A DNA stretch of 64,000 bases. Origin: Hyphomicrobiales bacterium (GTDB lineage: Bacteria; Pseudomonadota; Alphaproteobacteria; Rhizobiales; Rhizobiaceae). The stretch lies in contig UCMW01000007.1 in assembly GCA_900473745.1 (NCBI GenBank), forward strand, positions 620,001 through 684,000. The letters run 5' to 3'. The position numbers and the translations under genes are program-made. Positions 8,582-17,633 of the stretch are shown one piece after another; within the stretch, counting starts at the first letter, position 1, and each line of letters begins with the position of its first letter. The notes below the pieces were generated by a model. The model worked only from the letters and a program-made list of their open reading frames with translations. It was not told the DNA's origin and did no database searches.

Positions 8582-8614
8582 GTGCGATTATCGAACAAAT
8601 ATCAAATATCGCAC
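8582..8614. promoter_or_regulatory. PcaR-type operator pair between pcaR and pcaI
   Basis: GTGCGATTATCGAAC at 8582-8596 is the exact reverse complement of the 15-bp PcaR box GTTCGATAATCGCAC that I recall from Pseudomonas putida. A second, inverted and degenerate copy occupies 8600-8614 and keeps ATCGCAC (10 of 15 positions match). The outer arms GTGCGAT and ATCGCAC form a perfect 7-bp dyad. Placement between divergent pcaR and pcaI suits control of both genes. Confidence 0.8.
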
Positions 8615-8699
8615 AAAATGCTTGCTGTCGATGTTTTCACGGTCATATTTGGCGAAAGGAGAAAGCGGCCAGACCGCGCTCAAGGAAACGGGAGTTCCC

Positions 8700-9407
8700 A
8701 TGGACAAGAGAATTGCAAGCCTGGCGGATGCCGTGGCCGGAATCGGCGATGGTGCAACCGTCATGATCGGAGGCTTCGGCGGCTCGGGTGCACCGATCGA
8801 ACTCATTCACGCTTTGATCGACAGCGGCCCGAAGAACCTCACGGTCATCAACAACAATGCCGGCAATGGTCGCATCGGCATCGCCGCGATGATCGATGCA
8901 GGCCTGGTCAAGAAGATGATCTGCTCCTTCCCTCGCTCCTCCGACCCCCGCGCCTTTACAGATCGTTATCTCGCCGGTGAGATCGAACTGGAGCTCGTGC
9001 CTCAGGGCACGCTCGCCGAGCGCATCCGCGCCGGCGGTGCCGGCATTCCCGCCTTCTACACGCCCACGAGCTTCGGCACGGAACTGGCCAACGGCAAGGT
9101 GATTGCCGAGTTCGACGGCCGCAAATACGTCCAGGAACGCTGGCTGAAGGCCGACTTCGCCCTCGTCAAGGCGCATCTCGGCGATACCATGGGCAACCTG
9201 ACCTACCGGATGGCCGGCCGCAACTTCAATCCGCTGATGTGCATGGCCGCCGCCAAGACCATCACCCAGGTTTCGAAGATCGTGAAGCCCGGCGAGATCG
9301 ATCCCGAGCAGGTGATCACCCCCGGCATCTTTGTCGATGGCGTCGTTGAAGTCGCCAACCCGCAACAGGAAGAAGAGCTCATCCGAGCCGGAGTGGCCTA
9401 CGCATGA
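8700..9407 (+). CDS. pcaI: 3-oxoadipate CoA-transferase, subunit A
   Basis: 235 residues from the ATG at 8700 with GGGAG upstream; longer starts run into the operator and are rejected. CoA-transferase family I alpha subunit: glycine-rich GGFGGSGAPIELIHAL near residue 25 (CoA site) and VINNNAGNG. Transfers CoA from succinyl-CoA to beta-ketoadipate together with PcaJ. Overlaps pcaJ by 4 bp (ATGA) and heads the pcaIJF operon, probably controlled by PcaR. Confidence 0.94.
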   Translation: MDKRIASLADAVAGIGDGATVMIGGFGGSGAPIELIHALIDSGPKNLTVINNNAGNGRIGIAAMIDAGLVKKMICSFPRSSDPRAFTDRYLAGEIELELVPQGTLAERIRAGGAGIPAFYTPTSFGTELANGKVIAEFDGRKYVQERWLKADFALVKAHLGDTMGNLTYRMAGRNFNPLMCMAAAKTITQVSKIVKPGEIDPEQVITPGIFVDGVVEVANPQQEEELIRAGVAYA

Positions 9408-10105
9408 CCGACGCACCTGCAATCGACACCCGCGAGGACATCAAGCTCTCCAACGCCCAGATTGCCTGGCGCGCCGCCCAGGACATCGAGGACGGTGCCT
9501 ATGTGAACCTCGGCATCGGCTTTCCGGAAATGGTCGCCAAGTTCCAGCCTGAGGGTCGCGAGGCCATCTTCCACACCGAAAACGGCGTGCTGAACTTCGG
9601 CGAGGCGCCGGCTGCCGGCGAGGAAGACTGGGACCTGATCAATGCCGGCAAGAAGGCGATCACGCTGAAGCCGGGCGCCGCCTTTTTCCACCATGCCGAC
9701 AGCTTCGCCATGGTCCGTGGCGGCCATCTCGACGTCGCCATCCTCGGCGCCTATCAGGTGGCCGAAAACGGTGACCTCGCCAACTGGCGTGTCGGCTCCA
9801 AGGGCGTTCCCGCCGTCGGCGGCGCCATGGATCTGGTGCATGGCGCCAAACAGGTCGTCGTGATCACCGAACACGTCACCAAGGACGGTAAGCCGAAGCT
9901 CGTCGAGCGCTGCACCTTCCCGCTGACCGGCGTCGGCTGCATCACCCGCGTCTATACGAGCCATGCCGTGATCGACATCGTCGATGGCAAGTTTGTGGTG
10001 CGCGAAAAGCTTGCCGCCATGACCATGGAAGAGTTGCAGGCCATGACCGGCGCCAAGCTGCACACGGACGGTCCGGTTGCCGATCTCGTCGTGCCCGCGC
10101 TGTAA
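9404..10105 (+). CDS. pcaJ: 3-oxoadipate CoA-transferase, subunit B
   Basis: 233 residues. Beta subunit with the catalytic glutamate in HTENGVLNFG, which forms the gamma-glutamyl-CoA thioester, and the FAMVRGGHLDVAILGAYQV segment typical of the family. Acts with PcaI to make beta-ketoadipyl-CoA. Coupled to pcaI by an ATGA overlap and followed after 12 bp by pcaF. Confidence 0.95.
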   Translation: MTDAPAIDTREDIKLSNAQIAWRAAQDIEDGAYVNLGIGFPEMVAKFQPEGREAIFHTENGVLNFGEAPAAGEEDWDLINAGKKAITLKPGAAFFHHADSFAMVRGGHLDVAILGAYQVAENGDLANWRVGSKGVPAVGGAMDLVHGAKQVVVITEHVTKDGKPKLVERCTFPLTGVGCITRVYTSHAVIDIVDGKFVVREKLAAMTMEELQAMTGAKLHTDGPVADLVVPAL

Positions 10106-10117
10106 GGAGTACAAGCC

Positions 10118-11323
10118 ATGACAGAAGCCTTTATCTGCGATTACATTCGCACGCCCATCGGCCGTTTCGGCGGTTCGCTCTCCTCCGTCCGTGCCGATGA
10201 TCTCGGCGCCGTGCCGCTGAAGGCGCTGATGGAGCGCCATACGGGCATAGACTGGGAAGCCGTCGAGGACGTGATCTTCGGCTGCGCCAACCAGGCGGGC
10301 GAAGACAACCGCAATGTCGCGCGCATGTCGGCGCTTCTGGCGGGTCTCCCCGTCTCCGTCACCGGCACCACGATCAACCGCCTCTGCGGCTCCGGCATGG
10401 ATGCTGTCATCACCGCCGCCCGCGCCATCAAATCAGGTGAAGCCGAATTGATGATCGCGGGAGGCGTCGAAAGCATGAGCCGCGCGCCCTTCGTCATGCC
10501 GAAGGCGGAAACCGCGTTCTCGCGCAATGCGGAGATCTACGACACCACCATCGGCTGGCGCTTCGTCAATCCACTGATGAAGAAGCAATACGGCGTCGAT
10601 TCCATGCCCGAGACCGGTGACAACGTGGCGATCGATTCCAAGGTCTCACGTGAAGACCAGGATGCCTTTGCCGTGCGCAGCCAGACCAAGGCGGCGGAAG
10701 CTCAAGCAAATGGCCGGCTGGCCAAGGAAATCACCCCCGTCAGCGTACCCCAGCGCAAGGGCGATCCTGTCATCGTCGACCGCGACGAGCATCCCCGCGC
10801 AACATCGGTCGAGGCGCTCGCCAAGCTGAAGCCGGTCAACAAGATGGAAGGAGCTACCGTCACCGCCGGCAATGCCTCGGGCGTGAATGACGGGGCCGCT
10901 GCCCTGATCATCGCCTCGGAAGCTGCCGTGAAGAAATACGGCCTCACCCCCATCGCCCGGATCCTGGGTGGTGCAACCGCTGGCGTCCCGCCGCGCATCA
11001 TGGGCTTCGGCCCGGCACCGGCGTCGAAGAAACTGCTCGCCCGCATCGGCCTGACGCAACAGCAGATCGATGTTATCGAACTGAACGAGGCCTTTGCATC
11101 CCAAGGCATCGCCACGCTCCGCGATCTCGGCATTGCCGACGACGACCCGCGCGTCAACCGCAACGGCGGTGCCATTGCGCTTGGCCATCCGCTCGGCATG
11201 TCGGGCGCCCGCATCGCGGGAACGGCAGCCCTGGAACTCAAGGAGACCGGCGGGCGCAATGCGCTCTCCACCATGTGCATCGGCGTCGGCCAGGGCATCG
11301 CGATCGCCCTGGAACGCGTCTGA
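10118..11323 (+). CDS. pcaF: 3-oxoadipyl-CoA thiolase
   Basis: 401 residues, the standard length. Thiolase catalytic residues are present: Cys90 (NRLCGSGMDA), His357 (GGAIALGHPLGMSGAR) and Cys387 (CIGVGQGIA). Cleaves beta-ketoadipyl-CoA to succinyl-CoA and acetyl-CoA, completing the pathway. The N-terminus EAFICDYIRTPIGRFGG is characteristic of PcaF/PaaJ. Context with pcaIJ makes PcaF the better name. An AAGGAG ribosome-binding site lies before the ATG, and a hairpin terminator follows. Confidence 0.95.
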   Translation: MTEAFICDYIRTPIGRFGGSLSSVRADDLGAVPLKALMERHTGIDWEAVEDVIFGCANQAGEDNRNVARMSALLAGLPVSVTGTTINRLCGSGMDAVITAARAIKSGEAELMIAGGVESMSRAPFVMPKAETAFSRNAEIYDTTIGWRFVNPLMKKQYGVDSMPETGDNVAIDSKVSREDQDAFAVRSQTKAAEAQANGRLAKEITPVSVPQRKGDPVIVDRDEHPRATSVEALAKLKPVNKMEGATVTAGNASGVNDGAAALIIASEAAVKKYGLTPIARILGGATAGVPPRIMGFGPAPASKKLLARIGLTQQQIDVIELNEAFASQGIATLRDLGIADDDPRVNRNGGAIALGHPLGMSGARIAGTAALELKETGGRNALSTMCIGVGQGIAIALERV

Positions 11324-11333
11324 CACACGATTG

Positions 11334-11358
11334 AAGGCGCCCCATGCGTGCGCCTTTT
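11334..11358 (+). terminator. Rho-independent terminator after pcaF
   Basis: AAGGCGC (11334-11340) pairs with GCGCCTT (11350-11356) over a 9-base loop, followed by further T residues. It lies 11 bp after the pcaF stop and 5 bp from the end of the convergent DUF922 gene, so it may act in both directions. Confidence 0.6.
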
Positions 11359-11362
11359 CATG

Positions 11363-11959
11363 TCAAGGATTGAGGAAGGCCAGGATCAGCTGATGCACGG
11401 AGCCACCCGGTGACATCTCGACCTGGTCGTATTCGCTGTGGCGCGCCACATGTGCATCCGAGATCGGCTTCAGCTGTGCCTGGAGGGCCGCCCGCACCTT
11501 CTTGCAGCCGGGATCGTTCTCGTCGCGCAAGCCGATGGACACGTCCTGGATCTGCTGGGTGAGATCCTTCATGAACTGCCCGTGCAGCTTCTCGTGTTCA
11601 GCGATGCCGTTATAGAAGGCTTCCCACTTCGCCGCCACATCGGGCGGAAGCTTCTGGGTCGGCTTCGGCAGGGTATAAGTGATGATCAGCTTGGGTTTCG
11701 CCGACGCGAGCACGCAGGCCGAACCCTGCTGCTGGTAGTCGCGCTGCCAGGTAAGCTTGAAGGTGGTGTGAGCGATCACCCTTCCGAGGCTGAGCTTCGG
11801 TCCCCGCTCGCCAACCGACTGATAGAGCGCCATCGGTGAGGTACCGCTCACCTTGTAGTGATCCACCTTTTCGATCGCCTGCCATTCCTGTGCGACGACA
11901 GGCAGCGCAGTGACGATCGAGATAAGAATACCGGCAAAAAAGGAAAACGTCGATTTCAC
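11363..11959 (-). CDS. DUF922-family secreted putative Zn-dependent protease
   Basis: 198 residues from a GTG at 11959 (start MKSTFSFFAGILISIVTALP), chosen because AAGGAG lies 11 bases upstream; the longer TTG start at 11983 would precede that site. Residues 1-24 form a signal peptide ending near VVAQ. The mature part has the HEKLH (HExxH) zinc-protease motif in IAEHEKLHGQF, the mark of DUF922, plus two cysteines (ACVLA and PGCKK) that could form a disulfide. The likely location is the periplasm. Substrate unknown. Divergent from the GGDEF-EAL gene. Confidence 0.75.
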   Translation of the reverse strand: MKSTFSFFAGILISIVTALPVVAQEWQAIEKVDHYKVSGTSPMALYQSVGERGPKLSLGRVIAHTTFKLTWQRDYQQQGSACVLASAKPKLIITYTLPKPTQKLPPDVAAKWEAFYNGIAEHEKLHGQFMKDLTQQIQDVSIGLRDENDPGCKKVRAALQAQLKPISDAHVARHSEYDQVEMSPGGSVHQLILAFLNP

Positions 11960-12133
11960 GGGCAGAACAGCTCCTTGGATCAAGCCACGTGATACCGGCC
12001 ACCACGCAAGACCGCAATGACCAACTGCTGGCGGCGTGCGCGATCATTGCAATTTCATAGTCTCCGCTTTCCGCAAATTTAACGGGTGCTGATATAGAAA
12101 AACAGACTGGAGTGATAAGGAAAGCTGACAGGC

Positions 12134-14146
12134 GTGGATAGACAAGCGACGAAGCATGATTTCCGGACCCGGGCAGTCGGATGGATTAACCTGCTCAAGG
12201 TGCCCAACGGCAATCCGGCGCTGACGGCAGCCCAGTTCGAGGCCTTTTCGAAACAGGTCCCCCTTCTCTATTTCATTCTGGCCACCAACATGATCTCGCT
12301 GTCCTGGACGCATCAGGGCGTGGCACCGGATTATCTCGTCATCTATCTGCCGGGGATCCTGACGGCGCTGTTCGCTTTGCGCTCGCTGATCTGGCTGCGC
12401 GGACGCCACCTGCAGCGCACGCCGCAACAGGCCTATCGCCAGCTCCGGGCGACCAACATCCTCTCCTTTCCCATTGCCGTTTTCTGCACGGCCTGGTCGA
12501 TTTCGCTTCTGCCCTATGGAGACGCTTTTCAGAAAGCCCATGTCGCCTTCTTCATGGCGATCACCGTCATCGGCTGCATCTTCTGCCTGATGCATCTGCG
12601 CTCGGCCGCATTGATCGTGACGGTCACGGTCAACCTGCCCTTCTTCGTCGTCATGTGCCTGAGCGGCGAGCCGACCTTCATTGCGACCGGCGTCAACGTC
12701 ATCCTGGTGACGATGGCGATGATCATGATCCTCGTCTCGCACTACCGCGATTTTCGCCAGCTGCACGAATCCCGCAATGTCCTGATGCTGCAGCAACAGG
12801 CGCTGCAGGAGCAGAACAAGGCCATGCAGGCGCTTTCGGATGAAAACCTGCGCCTTGCCAATCTCGACAGCCTGACCCTGCTCGCCAATCGCCGCAGCTT
12901 CTTCCACATGCTGGAAACGGCCTTCGGCCGTGCGAGTGCCGCCGGCGGAAAGCTCGCGGTGGGCGTCATCGACCTCGACGGCTTCAAGCCGGTCAACGAT
13001 CTCTATGGCCACTCGGCAGGGGACAAGGTCCTCATCGAAATCGGCAACCGGCTCTCGACGATCGCCGACGCGCGCCTCTCCGTCTACCGCCTCGGTGGCG
13101 ATGAATTCGGCCTCCTGCTTCAGGGAGACGTGGCCGAAGCCGACGCAATGGCGCTGGGTGAAAAGGTCTGCGAACTGATCGCCGAGCGCATCAATATCGG
13201 CAGCGGCATGGTCCAGGTCACCGGCTCCGTTGGCTTCGCGTTGTACCCGGATGTCGGCGAAACCGGCCAGGAGATCTACGAGCTCGCCGACTATGCGCTG
13301 TACACCGCCAAGCGACACCACCGCGCCGGTACGGTCATTTTCAACGCCATACAGGCGAACGAACTGAACCGTCAGAAGGTCGTCGAGGAGGCGCTCGTCG
13401 CCGCTGACCTTGAGAAAGAACTCTCGCTCGTTTTCCAGCCGATCACCTGCGTCAACCGCCGCATCTGCATTGGCTTCGAAGCCCTCGCGCGTTGGGAAAG
13501 CCCGCGCATCGGGAGGGTCTCGCCGGCTGAATTCATTCCCGTCGCCGAACACAACGGCCGCATCACGCTGATCACGCGTTTGCTCCTCGAACGTGCGCTG
13601 GATGTCGCGCGCCTGTGGCCGGAAGACGTCTATCTCTCCTTCAACCTGTCACCGCACGACTTGAGTTCGCCGGAAAACACGCTGAAGATCGTCTCCATCG
13701 TGCTGAAGAGCGGTTTCGATCCGCGCCGCATCAATTTCGAGATCACCGAGACGGCCGTCATGCACGACTTCGAACAGGCCAGCGCCTCGATCCAGATGCT
13801 GCGCGAACTGGGTGCCGGCATATCGCTCGATGACTTCGGCACCGGCTATTCAAGCTTGAACCACGTACACAAGCTGCCGCTCACCAAGATCAAGATCGAC
13901 GGCAGTTTCGTGCGCAACATCCACGCCCGTCGAACCAGTTTCAACATCGTCAAGTCCGTTCTGGCGCTTTGTGCCGAGATGGAACTGGAAGCGATCGTCG
14001 AAGGCGTCGAGACGGAAGAGGAATTGCGCATCCTCGAGAATCTCGGGGTTCGGGCGGTCCAGGGCTATTATTTCGGCAAGCCGATGGTCGCCGCGGAGAC
14101 CGTGAAATTGCTTGCGGCGCAAAGCGCCCAGGCACTGGCCTCGTGA
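12134..14146 (+). CDS. Membrane-anchored diguanylate cyclase/phosphodiesterase (GGDEF-EAL)
   Basis: 670 residues from a GTG at 12134 with AAGGAAAG upstream. Residues about 40-210 hold six or so membrane segments, a sensor-like module of unknown ligand; about 210-250 is a coiled-coil-like linker (QQQALQEQNKAMQALSDENL). GGDEF lies at about residue 321 (RLGGDEFGLLL), and EAL at about 449 (GFEALARWE) with later motifs NLSPHDL, DDFGTGYSSL and EGVE. Both catalytic signatures look intact, so c-di-GMP synthesis or breakdown are both possible from sequence. Single gene, convergent with cutC with a 3-bp gap. Confidence 0.92.
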   Translation: MDRQATKHDFRTRAVGWINLLKVPNGNPALTAAQFEAFSKQVPLLYFILATNMISLSWTHQGVAPDYLVIYLPGILTALFALRSLIWLRGRHLQRTPQQAYRQLRATNILSFPIAVFCTAWSISLLPYGDAFQKAHVAFFMAITVIGCIFCLMHLRSAALIVTVTVNLPFFVVMCLSGEPTFIATGVNVILVTMAMIMILVSHYRDFRQLHESRNVLMLQQQALQEQNKAMQALSDENLRLANLDSLTLLANRRSFFHMLETAFGRASAAGGKLAVGVIDLDGFKPVNDLYGHSAGDKVLIEIGNRLSTIADARLSVYRLGGDEFGLLLQGDVAEADAMALGEKVCELIAERINIGSGMVQVTGSVGFALYPDVGETGQEIYELADYALYTAKRHHRAGTVIFNAIQANELNRQKVVEEALVAADLEKELSLVFQPITCVNRRICIGFEALARWESPRIGRVSPAEFIPVAEHNGRITLITRLLLERALDVARLWPEDVYLSFNLSPHDLSSPENTLKIVSIVLKSGFDPRRINFEITETAVMHDFEQASASIQMLRELGAGISLDDFGTGYSSLNHVHKLPLTKIKIDGSFVRNIHARRTSFNIVKSVLALCAEMELEAIVEGVETEEELRILENLGVRAVQGYYFGKPMVAAETVKLLAAQSAQALAS

Positions 14147-14149
14147 GTT

Positions 14150-14893
14150 TCAGCCACCCCTTGCACTGATCTCAGTCTTGAGCTTGCGGACGATCTCGGC
14201 ATCCGTCCGCCGCGGCATCTCGCTCGAGAAGCCGAGTTCGACGAGCCGTTCTGTGCCGACATCCGCCCGGCTGCAGGAAGCATGCAGCTCGGTTACGCCG
14301 GGGATGGCGAGGAAGCGCGCAGCATTTTCCGGCCGAACGCCTCCTCCCGGCATGATCGAGATCGTGCCAGCGCTGCGCTCGACCAACCGCGCAATGATAT
14401 CGATCCCTTCTTCCGCATGACGCGCGCCGCCCGATGTCAGAACGCGCGAAAAGCCCAGTTCAATCGCGAGATCGAGGGCGGCATCCATGTCCGAGACGAC
14501 ATCGATCGCCCGATGTAGCGTGAGGTCCAGCCCCTCCGCTGCGCCGATGAGCCTCCGGATCGCGTGGCGATCCAGTGTGCCATCTGCGGTCGTGGCACCA
14601 ATCACGACACCAGCAAGCCCGGCCTCACGAGCGGCCGCAACATCGGCCTCCATCACCGAAACCTCCGCCTCGGAATAAAGGAACCCACCGGCGCGCGGAC
14701 GGATCAGGGCATAGACAGGGATCGGTGCAAGCGCGGCGGCGGCCATGAAACCGCGCGACGGCGTGAGGCCGCCCGAGCCAAGCGCCGAGCAGAGCTCGAT
14801 CCGGTCGGCGCCGCCGGTGACGGCAGCATCGAGCCCGGCAATATCGTCGATGCAGATCTCGAGGAGGGGTGTTGACGCATGTTTCCGAGACAT
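14150..14893 (-). CDS. cutC: CutC-family protein (TIM barrel)
   Basis: 247 residues from the ATG at 14893; longer starts run into the MFS gene and give arginine-rich sequence. Family signatures are LEICIDDIAGL and GGADRIELCSALGSGGLTPS near the N-terminus, then DLTLHRAID and RVLTSGGARHA. CutC was named for copper homeostasis in E. coli, but the biochemical role is unsettled. Here it lies 16 bp after an MFS transporter and may be the last gene of the long minus-strand set starting at ridA, which suggests a catabolic job instead of metal handling (inference). Confidence 0.9.
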   Translation of the reverse strand: MSRKHASTPLLEICIDDIAGLDAAVTGGADRIELCSALGSGGLTPSRGFMAAAALAPIPVYALIRPRAGGFLYSEAEVSVMEADVAAAREAGLAGVVIGATTADGTLDRHAIRRLIGAAEGLDLTLHRAIDVVSDMDAALDLAIELGFSRVLTSGGARHAEEGIDIIARLVERSAGTISIMPGGGVRPENAARFLAIPGVTELHASCSRADVGTERLVELGFSSEMPRRTDAEIVRKLKTEISARGG

Positions 14894-14909
14894 CACGATC
14901 CTCGATCCC

Positions 14910-16121
14910 TCAACCTTTTTCTTTTGCCTGCGGCGCCCGATCAAGCAGCCAGAGCAGGCCGACGCCGATGGCTCCCGCAATCGAGGCGATAATCGCCGTG
15001 CCCGCATAGTCGCTGATGCTGGTGCCGAGCGCAAACATCAGCGATGCCATGCCACCGCTCAGGAAGATGTTGACCGCAATCAGCGAACTGCCAAGTCCGG
15101 CCCTGTCAGCGATCAGGTTCTGCAGATAGGTGATCGGAATGGCGATGATGCCGGCGGCTCCGAGACCGGCGACCAGCGTCAGCAGATAGACGTCCATCGG
15201 TCGGTCGGCGAGGCCGAGGAAGACGAGATAGCTGCAATAGATCAGCGCTGCCGTGACCATGGCAAAGAGGATCGAGGTTCTAGCCTCCACCCATCCCCAG
15301 AAGAGGATGAAGATGATCTCGAGGAAGGCAACGATACCGACGATCACGCCGACATCTGCCGGCGTTCCGCCGGCCTTGCCGGTGACGATCAGCGGAAGCA
15401 CGGTGCCGTTGGCATGCAGCATTGCGGAAATGAGCGAGATCGCCAGAAGCCGTGGCAGGACACTTGCCGAGCCGATCTGCCGGATGGAGCGGAAGAACGA
15501 ATAGTGCTGCCGTTCCCCCTCCTGCACTGGCGGCAGACGATCCAGCCCGAAGACGAAGAGCAGGAGGCAGACGACACAGGCGAGACTCGCCAGCAGGAAG
15601 GCCGGCAGCATGCTCGGCTGACCAATCAGTAAAGCACCGACGACGCCGGGCACCAGAACCCAGGAGGCGGACAGGATGGCGCGAACGGCAGAATTCACGG
15701 CCATCAGCTCGCGCACGGCCATGCCGGTCGAGACGGCACGAATATTGGCGAAGATCAGCGAATTGATGGTGCCGAAGACAGGGATCAGCACCAGCGTCGC
15801 GACCGCAAACATCACCGGCGTCGGCACCACATAGACCAGCCCGAAGCCGACGATGCCGAAAATGGCGGCGAGGATCATCGGCGACCGGAAATGTCCGAGC
15901 CTGTCGGCAATGATGCCGGCAGTCACGCTGGCGCTGACATTGACCACCGCCGCCAGGAAGATGAGCACCGAATAGACGGCGTCCGACAATCCGAGTTCGC
16001 GGATGCCGATCAGCGACATGTAGGGCGACGTCGCGGCGCCAGAGAAGCCGAAGAAGAAGATCGCGGCCGCACTGACCCGGATCGGCTTGTGGCGATAGAC
16101 CACCGAAAAGGAGGACAACAT
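14910..16121 (-). CDS. MFS transporter
   Basis: 403 residues from the ATG at 16121 (an in-frame TTG precedes it). Twelve hydrophobic segments in two halves with a central loop around residues 190-205 (LDRLPPVQEGERQHYSFF); the intracellular loop ADRLGHFRSP after TM2 is the MFS signature. It resembles the sugar-efflux (SET-like) branch more than symporters, but substrate is not predictable. It lies 59 bp after the M81 gene and 16 bp before cutC, so it is probably the transporter of the 21.7-14.1 kb minus-strand gene set. Confidence 0.8.
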   Translation of the reverse strand: MLSSFSVVYRHKPIRVSAAAIFFFGFSGAATSPYMSLIGIRELGLSDAVYSVLIFLAAVVNVSASVTAGIIADRLGHFRSPMILAAIFGIVGFGLVYVVPTPVMFAVATLVLIPVFGTINSLIFANIRAVSTGMAVRELMAVNSAVRAILSASWVLVPGVVGALLIGQPSMLPAFLLASLACVVCLLLFVFGLDRLPPVQEGERQHYSFFRSIRQIGSASVLPRLLAISLISAMLHANGTVLPLIVTGKAGGTPADVGVIVGIVAFLEIIFILFWGWVEARTSILFAMVTAALIYCSYLVFLGLADRPMDVYLLTLVAGLGAAGIIAIPITYLQNLIADRAGLGSSLIAVNIFLSGGMASLMFALGTSISDYAGTAIIASIAGAIGVGLLWLLDRAPQAKEKG

Positions 16122-16180
16122 CAAGGGTACAATCGGGTTGGGGATCGTGCCGCCGGAAGGGCGGCACCGAAATCAATGTC

Positions 16181-17620
16181 TCAAGGGAATCGCGTCGAGA
16201 AGAACACCTTTGCCGTATAGCTGAAATCCTTGACGAAGGGATAGCTGGGCTGGTGGCGACGATGGCTCGGCAGGTTCTCGATGTCCTGGTTGATCACCCC
16301 ATCCGTGAGCGCCATCAGATTGGGATTGGCGATCGGCGCAAGCTCCGGCGAGAGGTAGCCAGACTTGACGACGAGCAGCCTGACCTGCGACGGGTCGAGC
16401 CTGAGCCGGGTGAAGTCCGCGATGTTGTGATAAGGCCGCCGCCGCGCCGCGAGCACCAGCGTGATGCCGCCGATCCTGACGACCGCTTGGCAGTCGGCTG
16501 CGGAGCCGGGATCGTCGAGGAACACGACATCCGCCTCCACATCGACGGAAGGGCTTGCCGGATCGAGCGAACCGCCGACCTTCAACGAAACCCGCGCGCC
16601 GGCACCTGCTGCAAAGCAGCGTTCGACGGCAGGTCGGTCGGTGATGCCGGCAATCAGGACGTCATCGATCGACCTCGCCAGAAGCGCCTTCAAGACATCT
16701 GCCCGATCGCCGACGCCACCCCCGGTCGGGTTATCGCCCGAGTCAGCTAGAATGATCGGCCGTGTCTCGGTGCGTTCAGCAATATCGAGCATCGCAGCCA
16801 ACGGACCCGTCACGGGACCAAAGCGGAAGTCTTCGCGCGCATCCCAATAGGATTGCGCGATGGCAGCCGCGACCTGTTCCGCAACAGCCTTGTCGACAGC
16901 CGTGACGACGGCGCAGGCTGTGCCGCGCGGTTCGTCGGCCCAGACATAACCCACCATCAGATTGGCATCCCAAATCCCCGAGACTGCATCATGCTCCGGC
17001 AGCTTCAGATAGAGGCTTTCCGCCGGCTCGTCCTCGGTCGATGTCCGCTCACCCGGCAACAGAACAGGCACCGGTGCCCAGGCGACGCCCGGCTTCTCGC
17101 CGGTCTTCAGCGCTCGAACCAGCATCGACCAGGCCCGAACCATAGTCTCGCGCACATCGATATGCGGCGCCGTGCGATAACCGGCGAAGATATCCAGCTG
17201 ATCGACAATCTTCTGCGTGACATTGCCGTGCAGGTCGTAGCTCGCAGCAACCGGCACGTTCGGACCAACGACGGCGCGCGCTGACGAAATCCAGTCACCC
17301 TCGGCATCATCCATACCCTCGACATTCATGGCACCATGCATGGCGAGATAGAGCCCATCGATCGGCAGTGTCGCCTTGAGCCGGTCAAGGAACTCCGCCT
17401 TGAACCCTTCATAGGTGGCGCGCGCCAGGGGACCGCCGGGAACTGCGCGCGCATGCAGAAGCGGGAGGTGTTCGACGCCTTCCGCTTCGAGGAAATCAAA
17501 ATACTCATGCGCCAGCAGATCCGGCCCGCGCAGCACGCGAAAATCCTCCGGCTGCATCAAAACGGGGGACGAGGTCGAGCATTCGGTATGGATACCGCCG
17601 ACAGCGATGCGGAAGGTCAT
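16181..17620 (-). CDS. M81-family metallopeptidase (MlrC-like), copy 1
   Basis: 479 residues from the ATG at 17620 (start MTFRIAVGGIHTECSTSSPV); a TTG at 17629 is a weaker option. M81 features are the N-terminal GGIHTECST, then LAMHGAMNVEGMDDAEGDW, SYDLHGNVT and GYRTAPHID (candidate metal-binding Asp/His), with the C-terminal domain containing LADSGDNPTGGGVGD. MlrC, the named member, degrades linearised microcystin tetrapeptides; most homologues have unknown substrates. It follows the GH20 gene by 13 bp. A second M81 gene at 22309 is divergent, so two different paralogues serve this locus. Confidence 0.85.
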   Translation of the reverse strand: MTFRIAVGGIHTECSTSSPVLMQPEDFRVLRGPDLLAHEYFDFLEAEGVEHLPLLHARAVPGGPLARATYEGFKAEFLDRLKATLPIDGLYLAMHGAMNVEGMDDAEGDWISSARAVVGPNVPVAASYDLHGNVTQKIVDQLDIFAGYRTAPHIDVRETMVRAWSMLVRALKTGEKPGVAWAPVPVLLPGERTSTEDEPAESLYLKLPEHDAVSGIWDANLMVGYVWADEPRGTACAVVTAVDKAVAEQVAAAIAQSYWDAREDFRFGPVTGPLAAMLDIAERTETRPIILADSGDNPTGGGVGDRADVLKALLARSIDDVLIAGITDRPAVERCFAAGAGARVSLKVGGSLDPASPSVDVEADVVFLDDPGSAADCQAVVRIGGITLVLAARRRPYHNIADFTRLRLDPSQVRLLVVKSGYLSPELAPIANPNLMALTDGVINQDIENLPSHRRHQPSYPFVKDFSYTAKVFFSTRFP

Positions 17621-17633
17621 GGGGCTCAAATCC

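Noticed and set aside
12044..13552. 502-codon minus-strand frame opposite the GGDEF-EAL gene
   Set aside because: Shadow frame of a recognised gene; acidic repeats only and no start signal.
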